DNA of 64,000 nucleotides from CAVQMB01 sp963713445 (GTDB lineage: Bacteria > Pseudomonadota > Gammaproteobacteria > Competibacterales > Competibacteraceae). The DNA lies in the NCBI GenBank assembly GCA_963713445.1, contig CAVQMB010000011.1, forward strand, positions 1-64,000, written 5' to 3'. The position numbers were made by a program, and so were the translations under genes. This document shows, piece by piece, positions 8,594 to 19,795 of the stretch (position 1 is its first letter; each line of letters begins with the position of its first letter). The notes under the pieces were generated by a model that saw only the letters and a program-made list of their open reading frames with translations, was not told the DNA's origin and made no database searches.

Positions 8594-8827
8594 ATGAGCA
8601 CCAAGTCGAAGCGCACCACGGTGTATTTCACCCCGGCGGTGCACCGTGCCCTGCGGCTCAAGGCCGCAGAGACCGAGAAGAGCGTCTCGGATCTGGTAAA
8701 CGAGGCCGTACTGGGAATTCTCGCCGAGGATTCCGAGGACCTCGAGGCCTTCGAAGAGCGTGCCAGGGAGCCCAGCCTCTCCTTTGCCGAGGTCCTGAAG
8801 GAGATGAGGCAGAGCGGTGAGCTATGA
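8594..8827 (+). CDS. Ribbon-helix-helix antitoxin
   Basis: The 77-residue protein has the CopG/RHH pattern: a strand (KRTTVYFTPAVHRALRLKA) followed by two helices with SVSDLVNEAV. It ends in an acidic tail (LSFAEVLKEMRQSGEL) that probably binds the toxin. It overlaps the toxin gene by 11 bases (8817-8827). The palindrome at its promoter fits autoregulation by this protein. Confidence 0.8.
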   Translation: MSTKSKRTTVYFTPAVHRALRLKAAETEKSVSDLVNEAVLGILAEDSEDLEAFEERAREPSLSFAEVLKEMRQSGEL

Positions 8828-9071
8828 GATCCGGATCAAGCCCTCGGCCGTGAAGGAGCTCCGAGCTCTCTCGAAGAAGGATCGGGCTCGGATCGTGGAC
8901 CGGATCCAGGTGCTTTCGGACGACCCCCGGCCTCGTGGCAGCGAGAAGCTGACCGGTGGTGCCCGATATCGGGTGCGGCAGGGCACCTTTCGGGTTCCGT
9001 ATGAAGTCGACGACGAGGACCGGATCGTCACGGTCGTCAAGATCGGGTACCACCGGGACGTGTACCGTTAG
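8817..9071 (+). CDS. RelE/ParE-superfamily toxin
   Basis: The 84-residue protein has the compact RelE fold: IRIKPSAVKELRALSKKDRARIVDRI, then the loop PRPRGSEKLTGG, then strands ending RVPYEVDDEDRIVTVVKIGYHRDVYR. The Arg and Tyr near the C-terminus (GYHRDVYR) are typical of ribosome-dependent RelE RNases. The gene overlaps its antitoxin. RelE is more likely than ParE. Confidence 0.82.
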   Translation: MSYEIRIKPSAVKELRALSKKDRARIVDRIQVLSDDPRPRGSEKLTGGARYRVRQGTFRVPYEVDDEDRIVTVVKIGYHRDVYR

Positions 9072-9090
9072 CACCCTTCCAGGAGGCCCC

Positions 9091-10482
9091 GTGAGCCCGA
9101 CCGTCCCATACCGACTGCTGGTCGCCGGCGTGGTCCTCGTCGTCGCCGGCTGCGCGCGACCATCTTCACCACCCGCCCAGGCTCAGGTCGACGGGATCTG
9201 GCGTTCCCGCGGATACGGCCTCGTCATGGAGGTCGCCGGTGACACACTCCAGGCGTACGAGGTGACCGCCACCACCTGTCTCCCGTCGTTGGTCGGGAAG
9301 CGGGTGCCCGGGTCGGGCCCGGACTCGGTGCGGTACGAGCTCGACGGAGCCGGCGCCATCGAGCTCCGCCCGGGCGACGACGGCACCCGGCGCGTGTACC
9401 GACCCGGCACCGCATCGGACATCGTGATCGAGCGGGTCCCGGCTCGGCCCGCCGCCTGCGACCATCCCGCACCCGACACGCCCCAGTCCAACTTCGAGGT
9501 CTTCACCAGGACCTGGAGCGAGCAGTACATCCTCTTCGACGCGAAAGGCATCGATTGGCCGGCCGCGGTCGGTCGGGCCCGGGCGCAGGTCACGGATTCC
9601 ACGACTCCGGCGCAGCTCTTCGCGATCCTCCGCTCTCTCATCGAGCCCTTCCACGACGCGCATACGTCGCTGTACGCGCCCGCCCTGAACCAGCGGTTCC
9701 AGGGGCTCCGCCCCGTGGCCGAGCGATTCCTCGCGCGCGGTCGCGACGCATTCCTCAACGAGGAGATTCCGCGCCTCACCGGCGTCACCGACCGCTACCT
9801 CGTCGGCTCGATTCGGAAGTTCTGCAACGACCAGGTCCAGTACGGAGTCCTGAACGACTCGACCGGCTATCTCCGCCTGCTGTCGTTCTCCGGATACGCG
9901 GATGGGCCCTTCGAGGCCGATCTCAGCGCGCTCGACGCCGCGCTCGATACCGTGATGACGGACCTGGCCGGCCGGAAGCGGTTGGTGATCGACGTCCGGA
10001 TCAATCTCGGCGGCGCCGATCCTCTGGGCCTCGCGATCGCGTCGCGGCTCACCGGCAAGGAGTACGTTGCCTACACCAAGGAAGCCCGTGCCGACCCCGA
10101 CGACCGCACCCGGTGGACGCCAGGGCAGCCGAGCGTCGTTCGGCCCAGTGAGCGGCCCAGCTTCCGCGGAGAGGTGATCGAGCTCACCGGCCCACTCACC
10201 ATCAGCGCTGGCGAGACCTTCACGCAGGCACTCATGGGACGCGAGCCCCACGTCGTGCGCATGGGCGAGAACACGCAGGGGGTCTTCTCCGACGTCCTGG
10301 GCCGCCGGATGCCCAACGGGTGGCGCTTCGGCCTCCCGAACGAGGTGTTCCGCGACTCCGAGGGGAACACGTTCGACGGCCCGGGCATTCCGCCGGACGT
10401 CGACGTGCCGGTCTTCGAGGAAAGCGACCTCCAGGCGGGGCGGGACCGAGCGCTCGAGCAGATCCTCGACAGCGGTCGCTGA
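9091..10482 (+). CDS. S41-family peptidase-like lipoprotein
   Basis: The protein begins at GTG 9091 behind an AGGAGG site and has a lipobox (VVAGC, Cys about residue 21), so it should be anchored to a membrane facing the periplasm. The C-terminal half resembles S41 (C-terminal-processing, tricorn-like) peptidases: DVRINLGGADPLGLAIA, and the nucleophile region GPLTISAGETF with the Ser before AGE. The signature GIPPDVDVPV near the end is also typical. No PDZ domain is obvious. About 120 residues after the signal are of unknown fold. It follows the toxin stop by 19 bases. Confidence 0.75.
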   Translation: MSPTVPYRLLVAGVVLVVAGCARPSSPPAQAQVDGIWRSRGYGLVMEVAGDTLQAYEVTATTCLPSLVGKRVPGSGPDSVRYELDGAGAIELRPGDDGTRRVYRPGTASDIVIERVPARPAACDHPAPDTPQSNFEVFTRTWSEQYILFDAKGIDWPAAVGRARAQVTDSTTPAQLFAILRSLIEPFHDAHTSLYAPALNQRFQGLRPVAERFLARGRDAFLNEEIPRLTGVTDRYLVGSIRKFCNDQVQYGVLNDSTGYLRLLSFSGYADGPFEADLSALDAALDTVMTDLAGRKRLVIDVRINLGGADPLGLAIASRLTGKEYVAYTKEARADPDDRTRWTPGQPSVVRPSERPSFRGEVIELTGPLTISAGETFTQALMGREPHVVRMGENTQGVFSDVLGRRMPNGWRFGLPNEVFRDSEGNTFDGPGIPPDVDVPVFEESDLQAGRDRALEQILDSGR

Positions 10483-10597
10483 AGCCCGGCGACGGGTGGG
10501 CGGCATCCCACTCCCCTGATCGCGTCGCCGGTCCTTGATCGAAATGCAGCGCTGGAAGCCCGGCGTTGCTCACAGTCTCCCTGGAACGGGGGTTGAT

Positions 10598-11119
10598 ATG
10601 GTCCGGAAGCTCTGGCTGACCATGGCGCTGGCATCGACCGCCTGCGGGCCGCCGGCCGCACCGGCCCAGCCGGCGGGGAATCAACCGGCCGAAGAGGCCG
10701 CGGTGCTGTCCGTCATGGACGCGTACATGCTCGAGATCTCCGCCAACGACCTCGCCGCCATGGATGCGCGCCAGACCCCGGAGGGCATGACCTATCGCCA
10801 CGTCGCGCACGAGGACGGCAGCTGGGAAGTCATGGCGAACTCGAACAAGTACTGGGTCGCCCCGGAGCGCGCCGACGAGCACACCTATCACGAGCGCTAC
10901 TGGTCGCCCACCGTCATGATCCGCGGACCCATGGCGATGGTCTGGGCGCCGTATGAATTCCAGATCGACGGCAAGACCAGCCACTGCGGCATCGACGTCT
11001 TCTCGTTCTCCAAGATCGATGGGGTGTGGAAGGTGTCGAACTCGATGTGGACGGTCGAGCCGGACGCATGCGGCGAGCTGCGTCCTGCGGATCCTAGCGT
11101 GATCCGGCCTGGCGGTTAG
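10598..11119 (+). CDS. SnoaL/DUF4440-like lipoprotein
   Basis: The start is ATG 10598. A short hydrophobic signal ends in ASTAC, a plausible lipobox, followed by a proline-rich linker. The rest (about residues 30-165) looks like the NTF2/SnoaL fold: an N-terminal helix (AVLSVMDAYMLEISANDLAAMDA), then strands with MVWAPYEFQIDG and a final VWKVSNSMWTVE. These proteins are small ligand-binding or enzyme-like domains of varied function. The role here is unknown. Confidence 0.6.
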   Translation: MVRKLWLTMALASTACGPPAAPAQPAGNQPAEEAAVLSVMDAYMLEISANDLAAMDARQTPEGMTYRHVAHEDGSWEVMANSNKYWVAPERADEHTYHERYWSPTVMIRGPMAMVWAPYEFQIDGKTSHCGIDVFSFSKIDGVWKVSNSMWTVEPDACGELRPADPSVIRPGG

Positions 11120-11292
11120 GGGATGGTGCTGGGGGTGACCTTCCCCGGCACGCCCGAGGGAAGCCGGGGTTGTGGGTCAGCTCCGTCGGTGTCGCCGCCG
11201 GTCGGTCGACTTGAAGATCCCCGACCCCGGCCCGCCGCTCCACGGCTTCCACGGCCGGCGGTACACCTCCCACGGCGTCGCGTAGGTCGGGG
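11118..11292 (-). pseudogene. Fragment of a second BNR propeller gene
   Basis: This stretch closely parallels bases about 5775-5945 of the main propeller gene, including the encoded phrases ELTHNPGFP and WSGGPGSGIFKST and the segment for EVYRRPWK. It has several small indels and substitutions and no open frame. It is therefore a diverged relic or a partial paralogue. Homology stops at about 11292. Confidence 0.7.
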
Positions 11293-11490
11293 CCTCTCCT
11301 ATCCGCGCCACTCGATTCGAACGTGGCGTGGCGCGGGTCCACCACTCATATTGCATAGTCGGAGCGCGGCGACCGGGGTGGCGCCGCAGCACGCTCGGGC
11401 CCACCGGGCGGCTCCGACATGGGGTTCGCGCTCTCCCCTCGCGACCCTGCACGGCGAATAGCAGAGTTCCGCCGGCACGACAATCACGAA
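11293..11490. other. Intergenic stretch without recognised features
   Basis: I see no convincing gene, RNA or terminator between the propeller fragment and the transposase. It contains a slightly AT-richer stretch near 11,480-11,520. Confidence 0.4.
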
Positions 11491-12330
11491 TTAGAACGAT
11501 TCGACATAATCATACGGGTTCGTTGAGCGAACGCGTTCGTGAAAGCACGGCGACGAGCCGGGTTCTTCCGTGTGCTCGTTCCAGGTGGCCCGAGCATGTC
11601 GGAGAATGGGCGTTAGCGCTCCAGACGCTGAGAAAGAGAGGGGGGCGACCCCGACCAAGGCGGCAATCTGTTTGTGGGAGAGGTGGCCGAGCTCGGGGAG
11701 CTCGGCGATCAGAGTGCGAGACAGGTTGGGCCCGACGCCTGGGACGCTCTGGAGGAGATCCCTCTTGGCGGCCCAGAGCGGGCTGTTGTGGATACTGGAG
11801 TCGAGATCCTGATCGACATCATGGAGCTGTCGTTCGAGCCAACGGATGTGCTTCTGGATGCCTTTCTGGACGGGCTTGAGGGCAAAGCCGAGGCGGTTCT
11901 TCTCTGCGGTGATCATGTCGATGATCTGGCGTCTCCGTGCGACGATAGCACCGAGGGTGCGGGCTTCCTCGGTGGGAGGCCACGTACATGAGGGCGTACT
12001 CGCGCTGCGAAGAGCGCGAGGCCGAGGGCATCGATGGTGTCGGTCTTTGCGAGCCGGCCGGTGCTCTTGGCGAAGTCCCGGGTCTGCCGGGGATTGGCGA
12101 TGACGACGGGAATACTGGCTGCAGCCAGGGCAGCCGCAGCGGGAAACTCGAAGCCCCCCGTGGCTTCGAGTACAACTAGATGAGGCTTGAGAGGTGCGAG
12201 ATGGGCCACCAGTTCAACAATGCCAGCGTCGTTGTTTCCGGAAGCGGCGGACATCTTCGCTGGTGTGTTGGGCGACGTCGAGCCAATCCTTCCCGACGTC
12301 GATGCCGATGAATACGGGCTGTCCGGCCAT
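11491..12330 (-). pseudogene. IS110-family transposase remnant
   Basis: The protein begins at ATG 12330 with the DEDD-type N-terminus (GQPVFIGIDVGKDWLDVA). It continues with LVVLEATGGFEFPAAAALA and KTDTIDALGLALFA, a coiled region, then the C-terminal helix-hairpin-helix part (VPGVGPNLSRTLIAELPELG). Two single-base shifts are needed, near 12235 (after RRFR) and near 11965 (after LPP). Similarity stops at about 11634 (VGVAPLS), so roughly the last 90 residues, including the conserved serine region, are lost. The element is therefore likely dead. Confidence 0.8.
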
Positions 12331-12611
12331 CTGAACCCCCAGGGCGCGAGGACCGATTGCCTTCTCTCAGCCTTGCACGATGCGGGCCCCGGGCCCGGGT
12401 AACTGTTCGAGATCCAGCAATCGGAGGAAGGTGCGGCGCCTATGCTAACGTCCGGTCTCGCAGAACCCATGTGACATCGGGCCGCCGCACCCTATTCTGA
12501 AGCTGAATCTACGGATTCGGCGACATACAATGTGACAGCCAAGGGTCGATGAGCCCGGCTTCGTGTCCAAGGAGTGTATGGTGCGTAGGAATGGGCGCCG
12601 GGGCGCTCTTC
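12331..12611. other. Non-coding region upstream of the IS110 transposase
   Basis: No gene is apparent. It holds a 9-base inverted repeat, GGTGCGGCG at 12429-12437 and CGCCGCACC at 12483-12491, and GC-rich palindromic sequence near 12390-12400. In IS110 elements the region before the transposase is the left end and encodes the bridge RNA, so this is where such an RNA would lie. I cannot define its ends. Confidence 0.35.
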
Positions 12612-12966
12612 ATGAGTCTGCCAAAGACCGGCAATGTCGCCACTGAGAAGGCCGCCGTGGCCGAGCTTACCGTGCCACGTTTCGGCGCCGGGACCAAGGG
12701 GGGCTTGGCTTCGTCTTCCTGGAACTACCGAATCCCGACGCAGGTGTCAACGCGCTGGTCGAGATTCTCGACCTCGAGAGACAGGAACACACGGGACGAT
12801 TCATTGGCGTCCAGGTGAAGGGGGGAAGCTCTTGGTTCGACCATCCCACGGATGGCGGTGGGGGTGTACATCGAGAAGTCCACCGTCGAGTACTGGGAGA
12901 ACTACTCGGTTCCCGTGATCCTGACACTCGTGGATATCGATGCCGGCAACATCTACTGGGCCGTAG

Positions 12967-12985
<19 letters not shown>
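12612..12985 (+). pseudogene. DUF4365-type (PD-(D/E)xK-like) protein, frameshifted and cut at the junction
   Basis: From ATG 12612 the protein reads KTGNVATEKAAVAELT, then after a shift near 12,700 GFVFLELPNPDAGVNALVEI and TGRFIGVQVKGGSSWF, and after another near 12,868 VYIEKSTVEYWENYSVPVIL and NIYWAVV. The order D-x(n)-E-x(n)-QVK is the nuclease-like core seen in DUF4365 proteins, some of which are linked to defence loci. The reading frame meets the carB sequence from the other strand at about 12,985, and the rest of the protein is absent. Confidence 0.6.
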
Positions 12986-16113
<3,128 letters not shown>

Positions 16114-16147
16114 GGTGTGCTGATAAGACCGAGGTGTGAGGCGGCGC

Positions 16148-17287
16148 TCAGGCGGCCTGCTTGTGACGGGCCATGAGGTCGATGAAGCGATCGAACAGCA
16201 AACCGACATCATGCGGTCCCGGGCTGGCCTCGGGATGCCCCTGGAAGCTGAAGGCGGGGCGGTCGGTACGCTCGATACCCTGCAGTGAGCCGTCGAACAG
16301 CGAGCGGTGGGTGGCTCGCAGGCAGTCCGGCAGGCTGGTCTCATCGACCGCGAAACCGTGGTTCTGGCTGGAGATCAGCACCCGGCCGCTGGCGAGATCC
16401 TGCACCGGATGGTTGGCGCCATGGTGACCGAACTTCATCTTGGTCGTGCGGGCACCGCTGGCCAGACCCAACAGCTGGTGGCCCAGGCAGATCCCGAAAA
16501 TCGGCAGCCCGGTGGCAAGCAGTTCAGCAATGGCGGCGATGGCGTAGCCGCAGGGTTCAGGGTCGCCAGGGCCATTGGACAGGAACACGCCATCGGGTGT
16601 CAGCGCCAGTACTTCGCTGGCTGGCGTCGCCGCGGGTACCACGGTGACGTGGCAGCCCCGCTCAGCCAGCATGCGTAAAATGTTGCGTTTGATACCGTAG
16701 TCATAGGCGACTACCCGGTAACGGGTTTCGGTGACCGGATCAAACGTATTGCTGTCCAGTCGCCAGGTGCCATCCTGCCAGCTATAGGCTTGCTCGGTGC
16801 TGACCGTACGGGCCAGATCGGCGCCCTGGAGGCCCGGAAACGCCCGTGCTTTGGCGATGGCTTCCGCTGGATCAAGCACCGGCCCGGCTTTCAGGCAACC
16901 GTTCTGAGCTCCTTGCTCACGGAGCAATCGGGTGAGGCGGCGGGTATCGACCCCGGCTATGGCAACCACGCCGCGCGCGCGCAGGTGATCGGCCAGCGTT
17001 CGCGTCGCACGCCAGTTGCTGATCCGTGGTGAGTAGTCACGGATGATCAGGCCACTGGCAAAAATACGGCGGGCTTCCTCATCGTCGGGGTTGACGCCCA
17101 CATTGCCGATGTGGGGATATGTGAGGGTTACGATCTGCTGGCAGTACGACGGGTCAGTCAGGATTTCCTGATAACCGGTCATGGCAGTGTTGAACACTAC
17201 CTCGCCGACGGCTGAGCCGTCACTGCCGATGGAATGGCCCCGGAATACAGTGCCGTCGGCAAGAGCCAGTAACGCGGGAGTGGTCAA
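16148..17287 (-). CDS. carA: Carbamoyl-phosphate synthase small subunit
   Basis: CarA is the glutamine amidotransferase subunit that hydrolyses glutamine and passes ammonia to CarB. The N-terminal domain (GYQEILTDPSYCQQIV) and class I amidotransferase domain are complete. The nucleophile elbow is GICLGHQ and the His-Glu pair lies in FQGHPEASPGPHD. At 379 residues the length is normal. It lies between dapB (45 bases upstream) and carB (34 bases downstream) in a single transcription direction, a common gammaproteobacterial arrangement. Confidence 0.97.
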   Translation of the reverse strand: MTTPALLALADGTVFRGHSIGSDGSAVGEVVFNTAMTGYQEILTDPSYCQQIVTLTYPHIGNVGVNPDDEEARRIFASGLIIRDYSPRISNWRATRTLADHLRARGVVAIAGVDTRRLTRLLREQGAQNGCLKAGPVLDPAEAIAKARAFPGLQGADLARTVSTEQAYSWQDGTWRLDSNTFDPVTETRYRVVAYDYGIKRNILRMLAERGCHVTVVPAATPASEVLALTPDGVFLSNGPGDPEPCGYAIAAIAELLATGLPIFGICLGHQLLGLASGARTTKMKFGHHGANHPVQDLASGRVLISSQNHGFAVDETSLPDCLRATHRSLFDGSLQGIERTDRPAFSFQGHPEASPGPHDVGLLFDRFIDLMARHKQAA

Positions 17288-17332
17288 GCGCGTCTCCAGA
17301 ATTGAACGAATGCGACTTCGATGGTTGCAGCT

Positions 17333-18136
17333 CTACTTGAGACCGAGCACGTCCTGCATGTCGTACAGACCCGGCGCCCGTCCATTGAGCCATTGTGCAG
17401 CCCGCACCGCACCCCGGGCAAAGGTCATGCGACTGGATGCCTTGTGGGTCAGTTCGATACGCTCGCCGACATCGGCGAACAGCACGGTGTGCTCGCCGAC
17501 GATATCACCGGCCCGTACGGTGGCGAAACCGATGCTTCCCGCCGGGCGTTCACCGGTATGGCCCTGGCGGCTGTATACGGCACAGTCGGCCAGTTTGTGG
17601 CCGCGTGCCTCAGCGACCACCTCGCCCATGCGTAACGCAGTTCCCGATGGGGCGTCCACTTTGTGCCGGTGGTGGGCCTCGATTACCTCAATGTCGACAC
17701 TGTCGCCCAGCACGCGGGCGGCAGTCTGCAACAGCTGCAGGCACAGATTCACCCCGATGCTCATATTCGGTGCCAGTACGATAGGCAAATCCGCTGCCGC
17801 CGTCGCAATCGCGTCCTTCTGCGCCGCGTTGAAGCCGGTGGTGCCGATGACCATAGGCTTGTCGAGAGCCTGGCACCGCTCCAGGTAACCCAGTGTCGCC
17901 GCTGGCCGGGTGAAGTCGATCAGTACATCGAACCGGTCGGCGACGCTGTCGAGGTCAGCGGCCAGCGGCGTATCGAGCCGGCCGCAGCCTGCAATTTCGC
18001 CGGCGTCGCGGCCCAGCAACGGATTGCCCACCCGCCCCAAAGCGGCGCCGCAAGACGCTCCGTCAGACTGCGTGCAGGCTTCGATCAGATGTCGGCCCAT
18101 GCGCCCTGTGGCACCGGCCACCGCGATTCTGACCAT
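17333..18136 (-). CDS. dapB: 4-hydroxy-tetrahydrodipicolinate reductase
   Basis: DapB reduces the dihydrodipicolinate precursor with NAD(P)H in lysine and diaminopimelate synthesis. The N-terminal dinucleotide site is VAGATGRMGRHL, the family signature is EAHHRHKVDAPSGTALRMGE, and GTTGF is also present. It has 267 residues, the usual length. It is the first gene of the dapB-carA-carB group, and other lysine genes (lysA, dapF) are further on in this window. Confidence 0.97.
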   Translation of the reverse strand: MVRIAVAGATGRMGRHLIEACTQSDGASCGAALGRVGNPLLGRDAGEIAGCGRLDTPLAADLDSVADRFDVLIDFTRPAATLGYLERCQALDKPMVIGTTGFNAAQKDAIATAAADLPIVLAPNMSIGVNLCLQLLQTAARVLGDSVDIEVIEAHHRHKVDAPSGTALRMGEVVAEARGHKLADCAVYSRQGHTGERPAGSIGFATVRAGDIVGEHTVLFADVGERIELTHKASSRMTFARGAVRAAQWLNGRAPGLYDMQDVLGLK

Positions 18137-18186
18137 CGGTGTCCCCCGAGCAGAGAGCTGCAGTGATTGGATACTGGGATTCAGTC

Positions 18187-18221
18187 AAAAAATCAGGGCT
18201 ACGCCGGCGTGGCCAACCCTG
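18187..18221 (-). terminator. Rho-independent terminator after tRNA-Gly
   Basis: Read on the minus strand, CAGGG and CCCTG bracket a GC-rich loop containing its own GGC/GCC pairing. A run of T follows (A's at 18187-18192 on the plus strand). It starts 11 bases past the tRNA end. Confidence 0.7.
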
Positions 18222-18231
18222 CTACCGTGTC

Positions 18232-18305
18232 TGGAGCGGGTGATGGGAATCGAACCCACGTCATCAGCTTGGGAAGCTGAGGTTCTACCATTGAACTACA
18301 CCCGC
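18232..18305 (-). tRNA. tRNA-Gly (anticodon CCC)
   Basis: The minus strand folds as a 74-base tRNA with an encoded CCA end. The acceptor stem is GCGGGTG/CACCCGC, the D arm contains AATGGTAGAAC, the T arm contains GGTTCGATTCC, and the anticodon loop TTCCCAA puts CCC at positions 34-36. It closely resembles E. coli glyU. Confidence 0.95.
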
Positions 18306-18405
18306 TTAGGCAAGCCGAGCTAGTCAGCTCCGGATTGCCATTCTACCCGATTCTCGACGAAAATTAACAGCCAGCGGAGATTCAGCCGCCGAGCGCTGTT
18401 GCCGA

Positions 18406-18735
18406 CTAGCGGATTTCCATCTCTTTCGGTTCGATACCCCGTTCCAGTGCCTCGACATACCAGCGCGGACGTTTACCGCGGCCGGTCCAGGTCTGGTCGG
18501 GGGCATCCGGATTGCGGAATCGGGGCACACCGGGCTTGCTGGTGGATTTCCGGGTCTTGTCGTAATTAATGATTTCTTCGACGGTCATGCCAAGCTTATT
18601 AGCGAGCTTTTCCATTTCGCCGCGAACGTCCCGGACTTTGGCTTTCTCCTTGCGCTTGATTTCCTTCTGCGCGTCGGCGATAAGTGCTTTTAGTTCGCTG
18701 AGGTCCAATGTGTCAAGATCAATCTTATTGCTCAT
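18406..18735 (-). CDS. H-NS-like nucleoid protein
   Basis: The 109-residue protein has an N-terminal coiled-coil (about residues 10-50, rich in Lys and Glu) for self-association. The C-terminal H-NS DNA-binding domain carries the AT-hook-like core TWTGRGKRPRW (about residues 82-92). Proteins of this kind bind AT-rich DNA and silence horizontally acquired genes. It stands alone, and the DNA around it is itself more AT-rich than the neighbours. It could also be one of several H-NS paralogues (MvaT/BpH3 types exist); the Bph3-like form is likeliest. Confidence 0.88.
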   Translation of the reverse strand: MSNKIDLDTLDLSELKALIADAQKEIKRKEKAKVRDVRGEMEKLANKLGMTVEEIINYDKTRKSTSKPGVPRFRNPDAPDQTWTGRGKRPRWYVEALERGIEPKEMEIR

Positions 18736-18781
18736 CAGGGTCTCTATTTAAACCAGGGTAAAAGTGGATGTTGACAGCATG

Positions 18782-18811
18782 ATTATAGCGACAGACTCAT
18801 TATGAAGTCTA
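18782..18811 (-). promoter_or_regulatory. Probable promoter of the H-NS-like gene
   Basis: On the minus strand TAGACT (18811-18806) and a consensus TATAAT (18787-18782) are 18 bases apart. This puts the transcript start some 40 bases before the ATG at 18735. Confidence 0.45.
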
Positions 18812-19056
18812 GTAATGCTAAAGCGTTTCATTACCGGCCAGGGGCGGTTTGGAACGTTTGCGGTCTTGCTATCGCTTATTGGCTGCATTCTGCTTCCCAG
18901 CCTTGCGTAATCTAAGGCCATCAGTTGGTGCTCGCGCGTCGTGTTAGTACCGTTACATAGTGCCGGGTAGAACTATGGTGTACGGCAGCAGCCACATGCC
19001 GCTAGACAGTGGACCAATTCAGTTTAACGTACGTTTGATCATTTATAACGGTTGCT
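18812..19056. other. AT-richer divergent intergenic region
   Basis: Together with the promoter region this makes about 320 bases between the H-NS-like gene and trmB. I see no gene. It probably carries the trmB promoter and perhaps H-NS binding sites, as it is noticeably more AT-rich than the rest of the segment. Confidence 0.4.
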
Positions 19057-19068
19057 ATGGAATTAGAG

Positions 19069-19761
19069 ATGACCGACTCCAGTGAATTTCGTCAGGTGCG
19101 CAGTTTCGTGCGTCGTGAAGGGCGCTTGACACTGGCTCAGAAAAGGGCCATCGAAACACTCTGGAGTTGTTACGGTGTAGAGGCGTCTGGTTCAGCCTTG
19201 AATTTGGATCAATTGTTTGGGCGTCAGGCTGAACGGGTTATGGAGATCGGTTTTGGGGCCGGCGAGGTGCTAGGCCAACTGGCACGTTCACGACCCGATG
19301 TTGATTTCTTGGGTATTGAGGTGCACCGCCCGGGGATTGGTCGTTTATTGCAGCAAATGGCCGAGTGGGAATTGACCAATATCCGTTTGTTCTGTGGCGA
19401 TGCGGTCGACGTGGTACGGGACCGGCTGACGCCATTTTGTCTCGACCGCGTCAATATCTATTTCCCTGATCCCTGGCCCAAGAAGCGGCATCACAAGCGG
19501 CGCTTGATTCAACCGCCTTTTATTGCGCTCTTGGCGCGGGTTCTGAAGCCAAGCGGCATTTTGCATCTGGCCACCGACTGGGAGCCGTATGCTGAGCAGA
19601 TGCTGGCCGTTCTGGAAGCCGAGCCGGCGCTGGCCAATCTGGCCACCGGTTTTGCGCGACGGCCGGCGGATAGGCCGCCGAGCCGGTTCGAGCGTCGCGG
19701 TGAGCGGTTGGGCCATACCGTGCGCGACCTGCTGTTTCGACGACTCTCGGACCAAGGGTGA
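19069..19761 (+). CDS. trmB: tRNA (guanine-N7)-methyltransferase
   Basis: TrmB methylates G46 in the variable loop of tRNA using S-adenosylmethionine. Motif I is VMEIGFGAGEVLGQLA and the family signature is VNIYFPDPWPKKRHHKRRLI. The C-terminal ATDWEPYAEQM and TRFERRG-like (PPSRFERRGERLGH) motifs are also present. I place the start at ATG 19069 (MTDSSEF); an ATG 12 bases upstream (19057) is possible. The codon use is less GC-rich than that of neighbouring genes. It is monocistronic. Confidence 0.93.
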   Translation: MTDSSEFRQVRSFVRREGRLTLAQKRAIETLWSCYGVEASGSALNLDQLFGRQAERVMEIGFGAGEVLGQLARSRPDVDFLGIEVHRPGIGRLLQQMAEWELTNIRLFCGDAVDVVRDRLTPFCLDRVNIYFPDPWPKKRHHKRRLIQPPFIALLARVLKPSGILHLATDWEPYAEQMLAVLEAEPALANLATGFARRPADRPPSRFERRGERLGHTVRDLLFRRLSDQG

Positions 19762-19795
19762 CAACGACGTGGCGTGATTGGCCGCCACCGCCGCC

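Noticed and set aside
12429..12491. Nine-base inverted repeat as IS110 terminal repeats
   Set aside because: IS110 elements usually lack terminal inverted repeats, and the distance fits an RNA hairpin at least as well.
16114..16344. N-terminal extension of carB by 77 codons
   Set aside because: The extension does not look like CarB, and it runs into the end of carA. The ATG at 16113 gives the exact family start.
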